The translations under genes were made by a program, and so were the position numbers. Under the pieces are notes generated by a model. That model was given only the letters and a program-made list of their open reading frames with translations, had not been told where the DNA came from and ran no database searches. Below are positions 1 through 12,790 of a stretch of DNA of 64,000 nucleotides, in pieces (the first letter of the stretch is position 1; every line of letters begins with the position of its first letter). The stretch spans positions 4,219,664 to 4,283,663 of the forward strand of contig NW_006921536.1 of the NCBI RefSeq assembly GCF_000340215.1, read 5' to 3'. Source of the stretch: Pseudocercospora fijiensis CIRAD86. Lineage: Eukaryota > Ascomycota > Dothideomycetes > Mycosphaerellales > Mycosphaerellaceae.

Positions 1-3000
1 ACGTTAGAGTAGGGAAGTCGATTACAGACTATATCGTTACAACGATAAGATTAGCAGGCGACGCTAGCTTCGGTAAAGAACTATAGATCCTATAGGCCTA
101 TCGCTATTTAGAGCCGCGTTTCTAGGAGGCTTTATTCGAACTAGACGAGGATACGACGACAAACGAATTCGTTATAGCCTACGAGAAGAAGTTCTATATA
201 TAGGAGCAGATAGCTACTAGAGGTAAGAATCGTCGCTAGCCTAACTATTAGGAAGTCGGTCGCGATAATCTACTAAGGAGAGCCGACGGTACTCGGAATT
301 AGAAGGATAATCCTAGCCGAACCGGATCGTTAGGCGAGTATCGCGCCCGTTTTAATACTAACAAATAGCAGAATCGTCCTAATAACTACTATTAGAACAA
401 TTAGCAACCTAATGCAAACAGAAGCGAGCTATAGAAGAAGTTCTTCCCTTAGAGGGATCTAAAGCGCCTCGATAGGGCCGCTAATACGAAGCTACGCTAG
501 AATAATTGTTAGTAAGCGCACTTCGGTAGCGAGGAAGCCCTAGAGCAGATTCCTTCTAAACGGGCCTATTATAGGGCCGAGGACGCTAACCTAGAATAGT
601 TATAGAACTAGTCGTAGGACGCGGACGACTCCTAACCCGGTAAGCAAGGTTACTTCGGCGACCTAGGCGAAGATACATATTATTTAGACCTATATTAGTC
701 TAAGTATAGTGCCTACTTTAGCGGCATCGGCACTTCTCTCTCGCTCGCGGCGGAAGTCCCTTAAGAAATTAAAGTCCCCTCTAGTATTCGTCTATATCTT
801 TCGTCCGCCTATATCTATAAGATATATAGTTACGAATTCGCGTCGAGAAATCTCTTATACTATTACGTTCGTACCGGCTACTCGAAGGGGTTAGCGCCGC
901 CGCCGCCTATATAGCAAAGATTGCTAGACAACCCTATAGTCTACTAATCTGTAGCGCTGCCGTTAGTATAGCGCGGCTACGCCTTTCGTAACTTTTAGTA
1001 TATAACGTTTCCCTACTAGTTTTTACCCTAGGGCGCTATAGAGTAGATTTGTTTAGACACCGGCTACACTATAACTCTCGCCGATAAAGTATTTATACTT
1101 TAGTAGCGCCCCGATATCTAGATTCTCTATCTTCGTAAGCTGCTTAAAATTAGGGATATCGTAGGAGCTTAGGCTACATCCGAGTATATTTAGTTAGATT
1201 TTTATATACTATCGCAGCGTACGGACGGTATAGTAGCGCTCGCTTATATAGTCCGCGAGGTTTACCTAGTCCCGAGTCTAAAGGCTAAGGTCCTATAAGG
1301 AATAGACGTAGTCGCTATTAAAGGCATAAAGATTAACGTACTAGCGAGGAAGGTTACGGTAGCCAATTAGGGCAACGCTACCTTTAAGGTTAGCGTAAAG
1401 CGGAAAAAGGGTAAACCGGTCTTAAATCGCCCTATCCGCGTAGTAGGCGATGTCCTACTTCTACCTCGTTCGGTAACTATAGTCCTAGTTAATTTCGCCG
1501 GCGATCTACTACGATAACGCGACTTCTTACTAGAAGCAGGATTAGTACTATAATCGTATAGATCTGCCTAGGGATTGTCTACTAGATCGCCGCCGTTAGT
1601 GTCGGTATATAACTAGTTAGTAGACTCGTCCTTCTCGTACGCACAAGTCTATAATAATTCTACCTCCGAAGCACTTCTAAAGGCCGGCTAGCGAATTAGT
1701 ACGCTACTAGATTCTACCTTCGAAAGCGCTTTTTACGTAGACGCCGAGGATTATAGGCTAGCCGCGCTAAATCTAAACGCGCTAATAATAATAGCCGAGC
1801 TCGAGCAGAAGCACGACTTAGGTATAACTATCTACGGCGCGCCCGATCGGGCTAACGTAATCGCCGTAGTAGTAGAAAAATATCCTAAGCTCTTTACGGA
1901 TCGGCGTACGATTATTAACATCCCCGAGTCTAAATATATGCCGATTCCTACAACCCTAGACTACCTTAACAAGCTCCCTCTACTAAAGGTAATTAATTTA
2001 GGAAAGCGAGATCGGGAAGTAGTCGATAAGATATACGAAGATCTCTATAACTAGGGCAAAATAGAGTTTACTATCGAACTAACACCCTTCGGGTTCCCCG
2101 TCTTTGTAGTTTAGAAGCGCGTACCCGATAGGAAGGGCAGCAACGTTAATAAGCCTAGGGCGGTAGTAGACATTCGAGCCCTAAACCGTATATCTATACC
2201 GGACAGCTACTAGATTCCGCTCTAAGCCGACCTATTCGGCCTCCTAGTAGGATACAACTATATTAGCACTATAGACTGCCTAATATTCTTCTACTAATAG
2301 GGAGTACGCAAGGAAGATCGCTATAAGCTAGCGATTAATACCTACCGCGGATAGGAGCAGTTTAACGTAGCTATTATAGGCTACTCGAATAGTATATAGT
2401 TCGTTTAGCAGAAGCTAGATCGCATCCTACGCGACTATCGGGGTTTTGCTCGAGTATATATCGATAATATCGTAGTATTCTCGCGGACGCTAGAGGAGTA
2501 TCTACGCTATTTAGAGGAGGTTTTTCGCCTACTAGACGCTGTTTCTATTAGCATTAGTCCGAAGAAGACATTTCTCGGCTTCCCGTTAGCGATATTGCTA
2601 GGCTAGTACGTTAGTAGGCTAGGTCTCGCGACGAGCGATAAGAAAATCGCTATAATTACCTCGCTCTAGTTTCTAGAGTCCGTCTAGAAATTAGAATACT
2701 ACCTTAGCTTAACTAACTAGCTCCGTTAGCATATACCCTATTACGCGTAGATAGCCGCGCCTTTACAGGCCGAGAAGACTAGATTGCTTAAGGGAGCCCT
2801 ACTAATAGGTAATAGAAGACGGCGGCTCGTCGCGACGACTCTGTTAGGGAAAAATCTAAAGCATCGCCTAGAATTAGTTAAGGTATTTAATTACCTCTAA
2901 TCTATGTTTAGATCGCCTAAGTTTCTCTATTATTTCGACTATTCTAGACGACTTTACGCTAATATAGACTCCTCGAGGGAGTTTGGGTATAGCGTAGTAG

Positions 3001-5480
3001 TTTACTACGTTAAGGGCGATCCGGAGCTACTCTTCGACGAATATAGCAAGGCGCAACTATTCCCTCGCTACCGTATCTAGCCGATTCTATTTCTTAGCCG
3101 AGGATTAAGTAACGCGGAGAAGAGGTACTAGCTAACGGAGCTAGAATACTCCGGGATTGTCTAGATAGTAAGAAAAATCGGCTATTTAATATACGCTTTA
3201 GCGCACCCTACTACGATCTTTACGGATTACTATACTATAGTAGGCCTTACTAACTCGGTCTCGCTAACTACGACGACCGATACGGGCAAACAAAACCTTA
3301 AGCTAGTGCAGGCATCCCTATACCTATCTTAGTTTCGTATTAGTATAGTATATCGCCTAGGCCGTATCTACCTAGTTCTAGACGCTCTTAGTCGCCTTCT
3401 CGGCGACCTCGAATCCCCTAAGAAAGATCCGGAAGCGGAGAATTTAGATCCCTTTACGTACTATAGATACGGCGGTTCGTCCGGTCTAGGGGCGTTCTAT
3501 ACAATTCTAGTAGAAATAGATCCGGCATTTAAGCGTAAGCTTTCGCTAGCGTACGAGTACGACGACTACTAGTTAATAGTATAGCGCCTAGTACGCCGCG
3601 CGCGAGCGCGTAACGCGCTCGAGCGCTTGTATCTCGATAGAGTAGATATCCCTACTATTATAAAAGACCTAGTTCTATATAACAAAGGCAAGAATCCGTT
3701 CGCCGGGGACGAGTTTAGTAACCTCTTAGGGATTAAGTTCTTCGAGCGCGACGACCTACTCTACTACCGCGAATCTACGGCAGGTCGCGAGCGTTTATAT
3801 ATCCCCTAGTCTATAGTTAAGGACGTGTTTGCGTAAGCGCACGACGATAGGCACTATTAAGGCTTCTATCGCTACTACGACCGGCTCTAAGCGTCCTTTT
3901 ATATCTAGAGTATAAGTAGGAAACTCCGTAAGTATATTAACTATTACTAGCAGTGCCTCTTAATCTAAACTTAGCGTTATGCGCTATATAGCGAATTGTA
4001 ACCTATCCCGCCGACTAGAGGCGTTTTCTATACCGCTATAGTAGATCTAGTAACGGCGCTACTAGTTAGCCCTAGTAGTATAGATGCTATCCTTATATCT
4101 ACGTACAAATTCTCTAAAAAAGTAGCGATAGTCGTAGGTCGTAAGGATTAGGAGGCAGCGTAGTAGGGCGTAGCGTATATCGACTACCTCTGCCTTATAG
4201 ATATAAGCTTCCCTATAGTAATAATCGCCGATCGAGACCCGCGTTAGCTCTTAGGCTTTATAAAGAGTATCTTCGACCGATTGCGCTCTAAGCTACTAAC
4301 TTCTATAGTATACTATCTCTAAACCGATAGGCAATTAGAAAGAACAAATTAGACGGTTAAAACCGCACTTCGATACTAGCTCTCCGAATACCTAGGCGAA
4401 GATTAGACGTAGTATATCGCTTCTCTCTAGGCTACGTTAAACAATTCCCGTAGCGCTATAACCGGATAGTCGCCTAACGAAATCGTAATAGGGAAGCGTA
4501 CGAACCTAGACTCGATTACGTACTTAGATAATTACCCTAACGAATTAGCGGCGGCCCGAGGTAGGATCTAGAAGGAAGCCTAGGATACGATAGCGTAGGG
4601 AGCGATAAAGATAAAAGAACGATATAACGCTAAGTATAAGCTACTAATGCTACGTCCGGGCGACAAAGTTATACTTAAGCTCTCCGTTAGGCTCGGTTAT
4701 TCGGGCTATAAGGTTCTAGGGCAATTACAGAAGTTCGGCTATCGTCGCGAAGGTCCGTTTAAGGTACTCGAGCGTATCGGTCGGCTTATATACCGTCTCG
4801 AGCTGCCGCCGATTATGAAAATCTATCTAGTAATCTCTATCGCGTATCTTAAGAAGGCCCCGTCGGAGCTAGATCCCTTCGGACGAAAGGCTAATTACGA
4901 ACTACTGCTAGTAGCTATAGAAGAAGCACTTAGCGATTATAACGAAGGAGATTCTTATAAGATAGAGAGGATACTCGATAGACGTACAATCGTTCGCCGG
5001 GGCAAGCCGATCCGCTAGTTTCTAGTTAAGTAGCTCGGCTATAGCGACGCCTATAACGTTTAGTACAATATCGATAATCTAGAAGCTACGCGAGAATTAG
5101 TCGAGGCGTTCGAGTAAGCGTATTCCGAAGACGAGCAACCGCCTTAGAAGAGTATTAGAAGAGTAGTTAAGAAAACACGCTATCGTTAGCCTTTTTTAGA
5201 CGAAACGTAGCCGCGTCGGTCCGAGCGCTAGCGCGGCAATATAGCTCCTACGGAGTCGTAACGCGCTTATACCGGTAAATAACCTATTCCTACCGCGCTA
5301 TCTTAGACTCTAACTATTATTATAGACGGTAACCGGTCCGAGTTGCCGATAGTCGCTATTCTATCCGTACTATTAGCATTAATTTTAATATCCTAACCCG
5401 GATTCTCGATTAGAATATATTCCTTGCCCTTTTATAGTAGAACGTCGACATTTTGTTTTGCTCGGCGAGCGCGATATTAG
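1..5480 (+). pseudogene. RIP-decayed chromodomain Gypsy (Ty3-type) gag-pol, 5' end outside window
   Basis: One forward frame can be followed from the gag-protease boundary to about 5,480, interrupted almost only by TAG codons. In order it shows a gag-like zinc-knuckle remnant (about 490-545), an aspartic protease Asp-Thr-Gly at 1,056-1,064, reverse transcriptase with a decayed catalytic box reading YIDNIVVFS from 2,457 (the second Asp of the usual YxDD is Asn), RNase H (about 2,900-3,400), an integrase with recognisable D,D,E-type blocks (about 3,830-4,480), an integrase C-terminal segment (4,647-4,850) and a chromodomain (about 4,960-5,110). The tail has the RRSxR-like segment common at the end of fungal chromovirus polyproteins. 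Nothing here can be translated intact. The 5' LTR lies left of the window and no 3' LTR was found. Confidence 0.88.
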
Positions 5481-8400
5481 AGGCGCCTACGATAGAGCCG
5501 GTTCTAGGAGAACCGTTAGGGCAAGTATAAGAAAAGTAAGTTCTCGTAGTAGGCGTTTCCTTTAGGGAAGACGTATAGTTTACGGTAGACGATATCGAAG
5601 CATATATTACGAAAATTGCCGGCCTACCGAGTTAGACGGTTAGCGTTAGAATAAGCCGGATATATACCGACGGCCTTTTAAAGGATATAGGAAACGGATT
5701 GTTTGCAATTACCGAGACTAGAAAGGAAGACTATCGTTGCTACGAAGGAGGCCGAGATCCCCCCTATTACTTACGCTAGAAGAAGGAAATGCCCTAGGAA
5801 ACCGCTAAAGCCTATAGGCAGATCTTAGCCTATCTCTTATTAGGCGATCTACGGCTCGTTGCTCTCTACTCGGTAGTAGCTAAGGCCTTTACTTAGCCGA
5901 CCTACTCTATTTTCCTAGCTACTAAGGCACTCGTTATAGACGGCTACGTCTTTCTCCGTAACGGCGTATACTATTATATTACTAATAGAGGCGCAGAATA
6001 CTATAGCTAGATACTCGCCGACCGCGAGGCTAAGCGCCGCGTCGCCCCTAGCGAGGGCCTATTTATTACCGGCTATATCCTAGAGGTTGCGGAAGACCCT
6101 AAGGATAGCGAACTCGACGCTAGTTAGGAAGATATTAGTTAGGATACTAGGGAGAATAAAGCCGATAGTAACGAGCGGAGCGGCGATCGGGAAAATGCTA
6201 GAGAAAAGGGCAGTAGAAACGACGCCGATAAGGGCGAGCCGGATAGTAATTAGGAGGAGAATAAAGCGTAGCGGGATAGTACTAGCTTAGAGGACGATTA
6301 AGGTAAGAATAAGGCAGACCGGATAGAAATAGAGGACTACTTCGTAGCCTATCCTAACGAGCCCGGATTAAACGATACTAGCCTAACGATTAGATAATTT
6401 AATACGGCCTAGCGTCGCTAGTTCGCTAACGCAAGACTAATCCTTCCTAATTTAGCCCTTAAGCTACCGCGCGATACGAGTTTTACCTACTTGCGCGCCT
6501 ACGCGCTAGCGGTTATCGTAGTAGCGAACCCGACTTACTCCTTTGCGAAAGCGAGTTAAAGAAGCGCTATCGAATTGCTTACGACTAGGCGCAATTAGAG
6601 CGCGACGTTAGCGGCCTATCTATTCGACGGCGCTTAGTAGGACACTCCGCTACTTCGCGGCTATTAGATCTTCTAAAAGATCGACGCTATCTAGCGCGAT
6701 AACCTAGCCTAGTCGTAGAACCTATACCTCGATACGTAGGACTTCGTACCTAAGAGCGCTAATACTACGAAGGCGATCGAGGGAGAGTACGTCTAGCGCT
6801 ATCGACCTAACTACGCGTACCTACGGGACTATACTAAGAGCGATGTCTATTATTTGCGTTACGATTAGTATAACCCTACCGCCGATATAGGGCTAGACGT
6901 ACTAGAAGCTCTAAGGGACAGATACGAAAGCGTACGTAAGACGCTTAACTAGGCTCTTAAGGAAGCACGCGCTCGGTTAGTAGGCCTAGAACATTCGATA
7001 GATAACGGACTATAGGTAGAGCGTACGTCGACGTTACGAGCATTACCGGCGATCTTATTATCGTTAGGACAATTAACTTTACCTCCGCGGTCTCTGTAGC
7101 TACCGCCGAAGTTGCTAGGACAATCGACTTTAGCGCGATAATAATCGACTTTACCGCCGCTATTTCTATAGTTCCTAGCCGCACTACCGAAATTGTTATT
7201 ACCTGTACTGTAGCTACGATCTTAAGCGCTATTATCGCACTTATAGGCCCTACCGACATCTCGATTACGCGCTTAGCTAGCGTCTACGCGTTCTCGCCTA
7301 TAACCTGCGTCCCTAGAGGCGCTACCGCCGGTACTCTAACTATTACGATCGAGACTACTAACTAACGATATAATTGCTAAGCGAATTATTTATTTCGCCC
7401 TACCTCTGCCTAGTCGTCGGCCCTAATTATACTAATTCTAGCGCGACGCCGAATTTACTTAGTACTAGCGTACTATCGACGAGTTAAGAACGCGCGGCTT
7501 CGTCGGATAGTTAGAAACGCTAGAGACCGCTTGTATCTGCTAGCTAAAAGAAGCGGAGGAGTACGACTCCTTAGTAGCTAGAATCTAGTCTATAGGTATT
7601 AAGGGCGATAAGGAGTTTTACGGTAACTATTACTACGATAGAGCGTAATATATCTTTTAAGCTTTATTTAAACAGGACGTAAACAGTGCCTTACTAGAGC
7701 TATTTCGCCTAAACAAGCCTTACGATTAGTAGGTAGAATATATTTAGGCGCGCTTAAAGCTCTACCCGCTCTATCTAAAGTTATTATATTACGACAACCC
7801 GATATAGATCCCTACCGAACTGCATTACTATACTACGTAACCGGTATACGACGTAGACGCTACCCTTTAGGAACGCGAATACGACAAGCTAGTTACGATC
7901 TTCTATATCCTAGATAGCGGCCTAGAACTCGACTACTCTATTTTCTATACGCTAGAGTTAATCGAGAAGTGTAACTATCTAGACAACGAGCACGATCTTC
8001 CTAATTATACCGATCCTATAGCGGAACGCACCCTAATATATATTAACGCTATTAAAATAGCTATAATCGCTAACTATACCTCGAATTTTGCTATACCGCT
8101 ATTTTGCTAATAAACTTTCCCGCGATTAGTAACGTTTTAGTCCGCGTACTTGCGCTATAGACCGGACGCTATCGACGATTAGCCTCTAACCGACTACCGC
8201 TTCTTCGCGTAACTACCGGCTCTACGATATCGCGCGATCGGTCTCGCCGTCCGTTAATTTATATAAAACGTATAGTATCTACTAGCGCTCCTACTTATTA
8301 TAGCCTATAACTAGGTCGAAGAGACACTTCCGTTCGACTATATCGTCGCTATTATAGGCAATAGACGCTCTGCCCTATATACCCGCGCTATCGATAGTTC

Positions 8401-10207
8401 GGATATTATCTATTATATCCGAGGCGTCGACCGTAAGGTTAGTACGAGAATTGCCTAGGAAAAGGGTAGTAAGGCCGATCTTACTAACGCTCTAGTCTAC
8501 TAATTCCTATTCGACCCTATTATAGGTCGACTCTCTACGCTTCGCTTCCCTCTAGAAAACGCGCAAATTAGCGACCGATGCGTCTATATACTAATATATA
8601 TAAAGGTCGCTAGCCTTATTAGCGCCGAATAGTTATAGCGATACTAGTTAACGACGTTTAACGCTTAAAAGCTCCTATTGCCGTAGCGTCGCTAGTTAGG
8701 CGAACTAGCGGTTACTTAGGACGTTAAGGATTACTATTAGCGCTATGTCTACGTATACGGCGTCTATTCCCTACGAGAAGAGGGCTATACCGCCGACCTA
8801 GTCGACCCTAACAAAATATACGACGATATAGTAACACACAAATCGTACGGATATCCTTAGGTTCTAGTAGGATATCGCAAGTATATAAGCTACGCTAAGA
8901 CTAAACTTAAGAAGATCCCTATACTTACTCTCGATAAGAAGATTGCCGTCGATTAGGACGCGATCGTATAGCTATCCTTTAGAGATAAGGACTATATAAG
9001 TAACCTATTTAAGGCCTATATAGACAAGATTATAGCGAACCTACCCGCTAGCTTTAGAGTGCCCTTAGGAATCTTAAAGAACTAGCCGGAGAAGAAGATA
9101 AATAAGCAACCGGTGCCTAACGCCTTCGTACTAGTAGCTATAAGAGATAACGTAGTTAATTCGCTCGCGGATCGTAATAAGAGCGTATATTAGTATAACG
9201 TCGACGAGACCTAGGATCCGGTTTCCTTCTACCTTGTTCCCGATAAAGACTATAAGCCGGACGAGAGCGATACTACGAACGCCGTTACTTTTAGTAAGAT
9301 TCTACCTTAGGCCGCCCCCCCTCTATCGTAAAACTAAAATAACGGGTTATAAGGCGGTCGCGTTAACAAACAGCTAGATTCTAATAAGCTCGGCCGCGTA
9401 CGACCTCGCGTAGGCAGTAACTATACTATGCCGCCGCTACCGCCTCCGCCGCGTAAGACGAGTAGCAACGCCGATAATATCGCCGTATTCTCTAGCTCGA
9501 TTAAGTAGATAGACCTCAAATTGCCGCTACTGCCGACCCTACTACCGTACGCTCTAAGTAGCGCTAGTAGTCGCCTATAGTTAGTAGTTAACTAGACGAT
9601 GCTTACTAATCGCATCCTTAACTAGAACGCACTCTATATATATCGATAGGCTAAACACTATAACGACCTTATAGCGCAGATAAAGGATAGCAGGAATGCA
9701 ATACTAGTAATAGCTACGTAGAACCGCGTAGTAGCCTAGGTCGCACTTTAGACCGGTAAGCAGAATATAGCGCTCCTCGTAGACGATTTCCTCCGTAGTT
9801 CTACCGATAACCTACCTACCGCTGCCTTAGTTCTAGCTAATTCGCTAGCAATTCTCGGCAGCGGCGTTAGTAATACTACCGAAGCGGAGATTAACGGCCT
9901 ATAGGAAGTAACCGATTAATACCTCGACAAGTACGCTTTAGGCCTAGACGCTCGCTACGCCGATAGCTTAATCGATTTTAGCGAGCTTATAGAGAAGATA
10001 ATGCCTAATATAGCGCTAGATACCTCCCTCGAGACTACTACGCATATAGCTAAGGTTATAGGCCCCTATAATAGCATCGCTAAGGAAATGGATTTGTACG
10101 TCCTCCGTAAGAAGGCTACCGGGCTACCGACTATTACCCGCCTAGAGTCTACTATAGAGACTCTAGAGTCGAAGTGCAAGCGCAAGCGCGACGCCCTTAA
10201 TACCTAG
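5450..10207 (+). pseudogene. Very long decayed ORF of unknown function behind Gypsy pol
   Basis: A second forward frame, shifted relative to pol and overlapping its end, stays coherent for about 4.75 kb (about 1,580 codons). Its interruptions are mostly TAG with some TAA, and I saw no clear frameshift. I recognise no domain. Visible features are an N-terminal globular-looking part (about 5,470-6,090), a charged low-complexity stretch rich in Glu, Asp, Asn, Lys and Arg (about 6,090-6,330), a Leu/Pro-rich segment (about 6,950-7,370), a long middle part with many Tyr and Asp (7,500-9,300), a Pro-rich linker (about 9,425-9,460) and a basic, possibly coiled-coil C-terminus ending at 10,207. The junction with pol suggests both belong to one element. 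It could instead be a separate element inserted behind pol. Confidence 0.6.
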
Positions 10208-10257
10208 GCCGACGACGGGTCGCTATCTACCCCTAAGCGTAGTAGAAAGCATCTATT

Positions 10258-10415
10258 AGTATAAGTATTAGCATACGATTAATAGGATATAGTATAGAAG
10301 TTACCTATTAGTATAAGCATTAGCACACGATTAATAGGATATAGTACAAATAGTATAAGCATTAGCATTAGCATTGTTACGATACGAGCAATAGGATATA
10401 GTACTAAGAAGTATT
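10258..10415. repeat. Degenerate tandem repeat, three units
   Basis: Three imperfect copies of a unit built on TAGTATAAGCATTAGCA and CGATTAATAGGATATAGTA lie between the end of the long unknown ORF and the MULE transposase. The third unit is expanded by an extra GCATTA run. It could be a subterminal repeat of either neighbouring element, but no terminal inverted repeat or LTR could be tied to it. Confidence 0.6.
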
Positions 10416-10449
10416 AGGCGGCGTATTATATACGAGGGCGTACAAGTCT

Positions 10450-12790
10450 TTCCTTTTAGGGAGGAGGTTGTTACGGTTTAGACAGTAGTACGGCCGATCC
10501 TACTTCGGATACTATCGATCCTGCCGTAGATTAGGACGATTAATATATATAGTTTCCTAGGCTAGTAACTAACGAACAATTAATTATCTTTGTATACTAG
10601 AATCGTGTCCGTCTCCGCTCTATAGAGCGTATCCTAACAGAAAGCAATAAAAGACAAACGAGAGGCACGGCGGTAGCTTAATCTAATAGCAAAGATACGA
10701 GAAGGTTACTCTAAGCTATGCGATTACCTATAGTCTGTAACCCTCGCTACTAAGGATTAGCATAATCCGGACGATAGCTACTAGTCTGTCTTATAGAATA
10801 GCTCTAACTATAACTATCTAGTAGTCTATCCGATAGCACTAGCTAACTACCGCCGAAGAGCTCGTACGATAGAGATTGTCGAGGCTATATTACAGTTAAG
10901 GTCTATAGGCGTTAGCAATCGATAGATTAAGGCTGCTATTAAGCTCCGTTTTAGTAGTAGAGACTAGCAATCGCCTATTATACCTACTACTTTACGAGAC
11001 ATCTTAAATGCCTAGCAAAAGGCTAAGAAGTTGCGACTTGCTAGCAAGTTAGTAGTCGATAAGACGATTAAGGACCTCCTATAATAGAACTACTTCGTAT
11101 AGAAGGGCATTAGCACTAGACTAAGTAGTAAGTAACGGCTAGAATAGCTATATTTCTCGTACCCTAAGATAATTAATATCTATAAGAATTGTCCGGATAT
11201 TATAGTTATAGATTGCACCTACAAAACTAACAAATATAGTATACTATTGCTTGTAATTGCCTTACTTAATTAGTTTAACTAAACCTTCCCTCTAGCACTA
11301 GTTTTTATGCCTAGATAGGCGACTAAGCAGTATTTAATTGCTATTTAGTATACGTAGGAGTTGTTAGCAGAACACACCTATAAAGAGCCTCGCCTTATAA
11401 TCTATAACTATAACAAGGCACTAATAAAGGCGCTAGCAAGCGACTAGACTTATTTATATATACAGCTCTACCGCTAGTATATTAGACGCGTAGTAGAGGC
11501 TAATTCGAAGGCCTTCCTTAGTACTAGACCGCCGGATCTAACTATAAGGCGTAGGCTATTAAGTATAGCCGTATAGGACTTTATAGACCTATTTAACAAG
11601 GCTATTAACTTACTGTCGGTTAAGTCGTTTATAACTAACTCGAAGGCCCTCGAGAACGGCAAGATTGCCGCTAGTAAAGGCGAGCCTATACGCGACTACT
11701 CGGACAATAAAGACTAGCAATCGCTAGCTAGCTATATAGCTAATATATAGTAGGTCTATCGATAGCACTATATTAAATACTAGATTAATAGGACGCGGCA
11801 TTATAGCAATATAACAACCTCGCTAGTAGAAGGTTATTACGCTAGTATTAAGGCATAGTTAACGACCTATAAGAACGATATCTATAGCTTTATTAATAGG
11901 ATAGTGCCCTACTTCTAGCACTAAGTTAACCGCTATAGGCTTATAGTTAGAGCCGAGATTAGTCGACCTGCTATACTATTCTTAAGCGATCTATTCTACG
12001 CTAAAGTTGTTAGCTATATTAGTACCTTCGCTCTACGTAAAGTAGCCGAGCGAAGGGCTCTCGTACGCGCCGAGCTCGAGAAGCGGAAGTCTAATAGTTA
12101 TAGGCTATTAGATTGTACCTAGTATTATCGAAGAGTCTATAGCTTAAATTGTATATACTAGATACTAGCCCTTAAGGAGTCTATAACCGGCATTCTTACT
12201 ATTCGTATATTCGAGAAGCACTAGCGAGTACTACGGAGCGATTATAATAGCAACGAGACAACTACTTACTATACCTTAGAGCTACTTAAGCGGATTAATA
12301 AGCGGCTTAGTCGTACAACTCGGCGTAAGGCTACTAGACCTAAGCTAATTAAATAGGCCGCTAGATAGGCCGCTAGATAGGCTGCTAGACAGGCCGCTAG
12401 ATAGGCCGCTAGATAGGCCGCTATTAACTAGTAAGAAGCGATAAGATAGGCCGAGCCTAGGAGGCCTATTCTACCGCTACTAGTACTACGAGAACGTTTA
12501 TATAAGGGCTGTATATACAAAACGGCCTATAGGAGGTACAAGTATGTTAAAGATAACGTAGACTGCTACTCTAGCTATTATAAGCATAGGCAGTACGATA
12601 GAAACCCTATATCTACTTATTTACCTACTTAGGAAGGACCTCCGCCCGCTCTAAGGGCTCTACTAGTACTTATAGCGCTAGTAGTAATACTAGAATATAC
12701 TAAGATCGTATAGTAGGAGCTATACGTTAATACGAGGGTCGTAGAACCTTATTTGCTAGGTAGGCAGTATGCCTAGAATAGTTAGGATTA
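10450..12790 (+). pseudogene. RIP-decayed MULE (Mutator-like) transposase
   Basis: A forward frame interrupted mainly by TAG resembles fungal MULE transposases. The first catalytic block reads IIVIDCTYKTNKYSILL (from about 11,203), followed by the family's PLALVFM-like strand. The second block, usually TDxxxAL, survives as YNYNKALIKAL (about 11,395-11,430) with its Asp changed to Asn. A helical C-terminal part leads into a repeated RQAA segment and then a cysteine-containing tail (about 12,500-12,620) that may be a decayed zinc-binding module. I did not find the long terminal inverted repeats expected of a MULE, so element ends are undefined. Confidence 0.72.
12355..12426 (+). repeat. 12-bp tandem repeat inside the MULE ORF
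   Basis: Six consecutive copies of AGGCCGCTAGAT with few substitutions. In the transposase frame each unit encodes four residues, originally Arg-Gln-Ala-Ala, with the Gln codon CAG now TAG in most units. One unit keeps CAG, which shows directly that the stops come from CAG-to-TAG changes. Confidence 0.85.

Noticed and set aside
6957..7259. Minus-strand ORF rich in Val and Ile
   Set aside because: It is antisense to the long plus-strand decayed frame, whose Leu/Pro-rich segment produces it.
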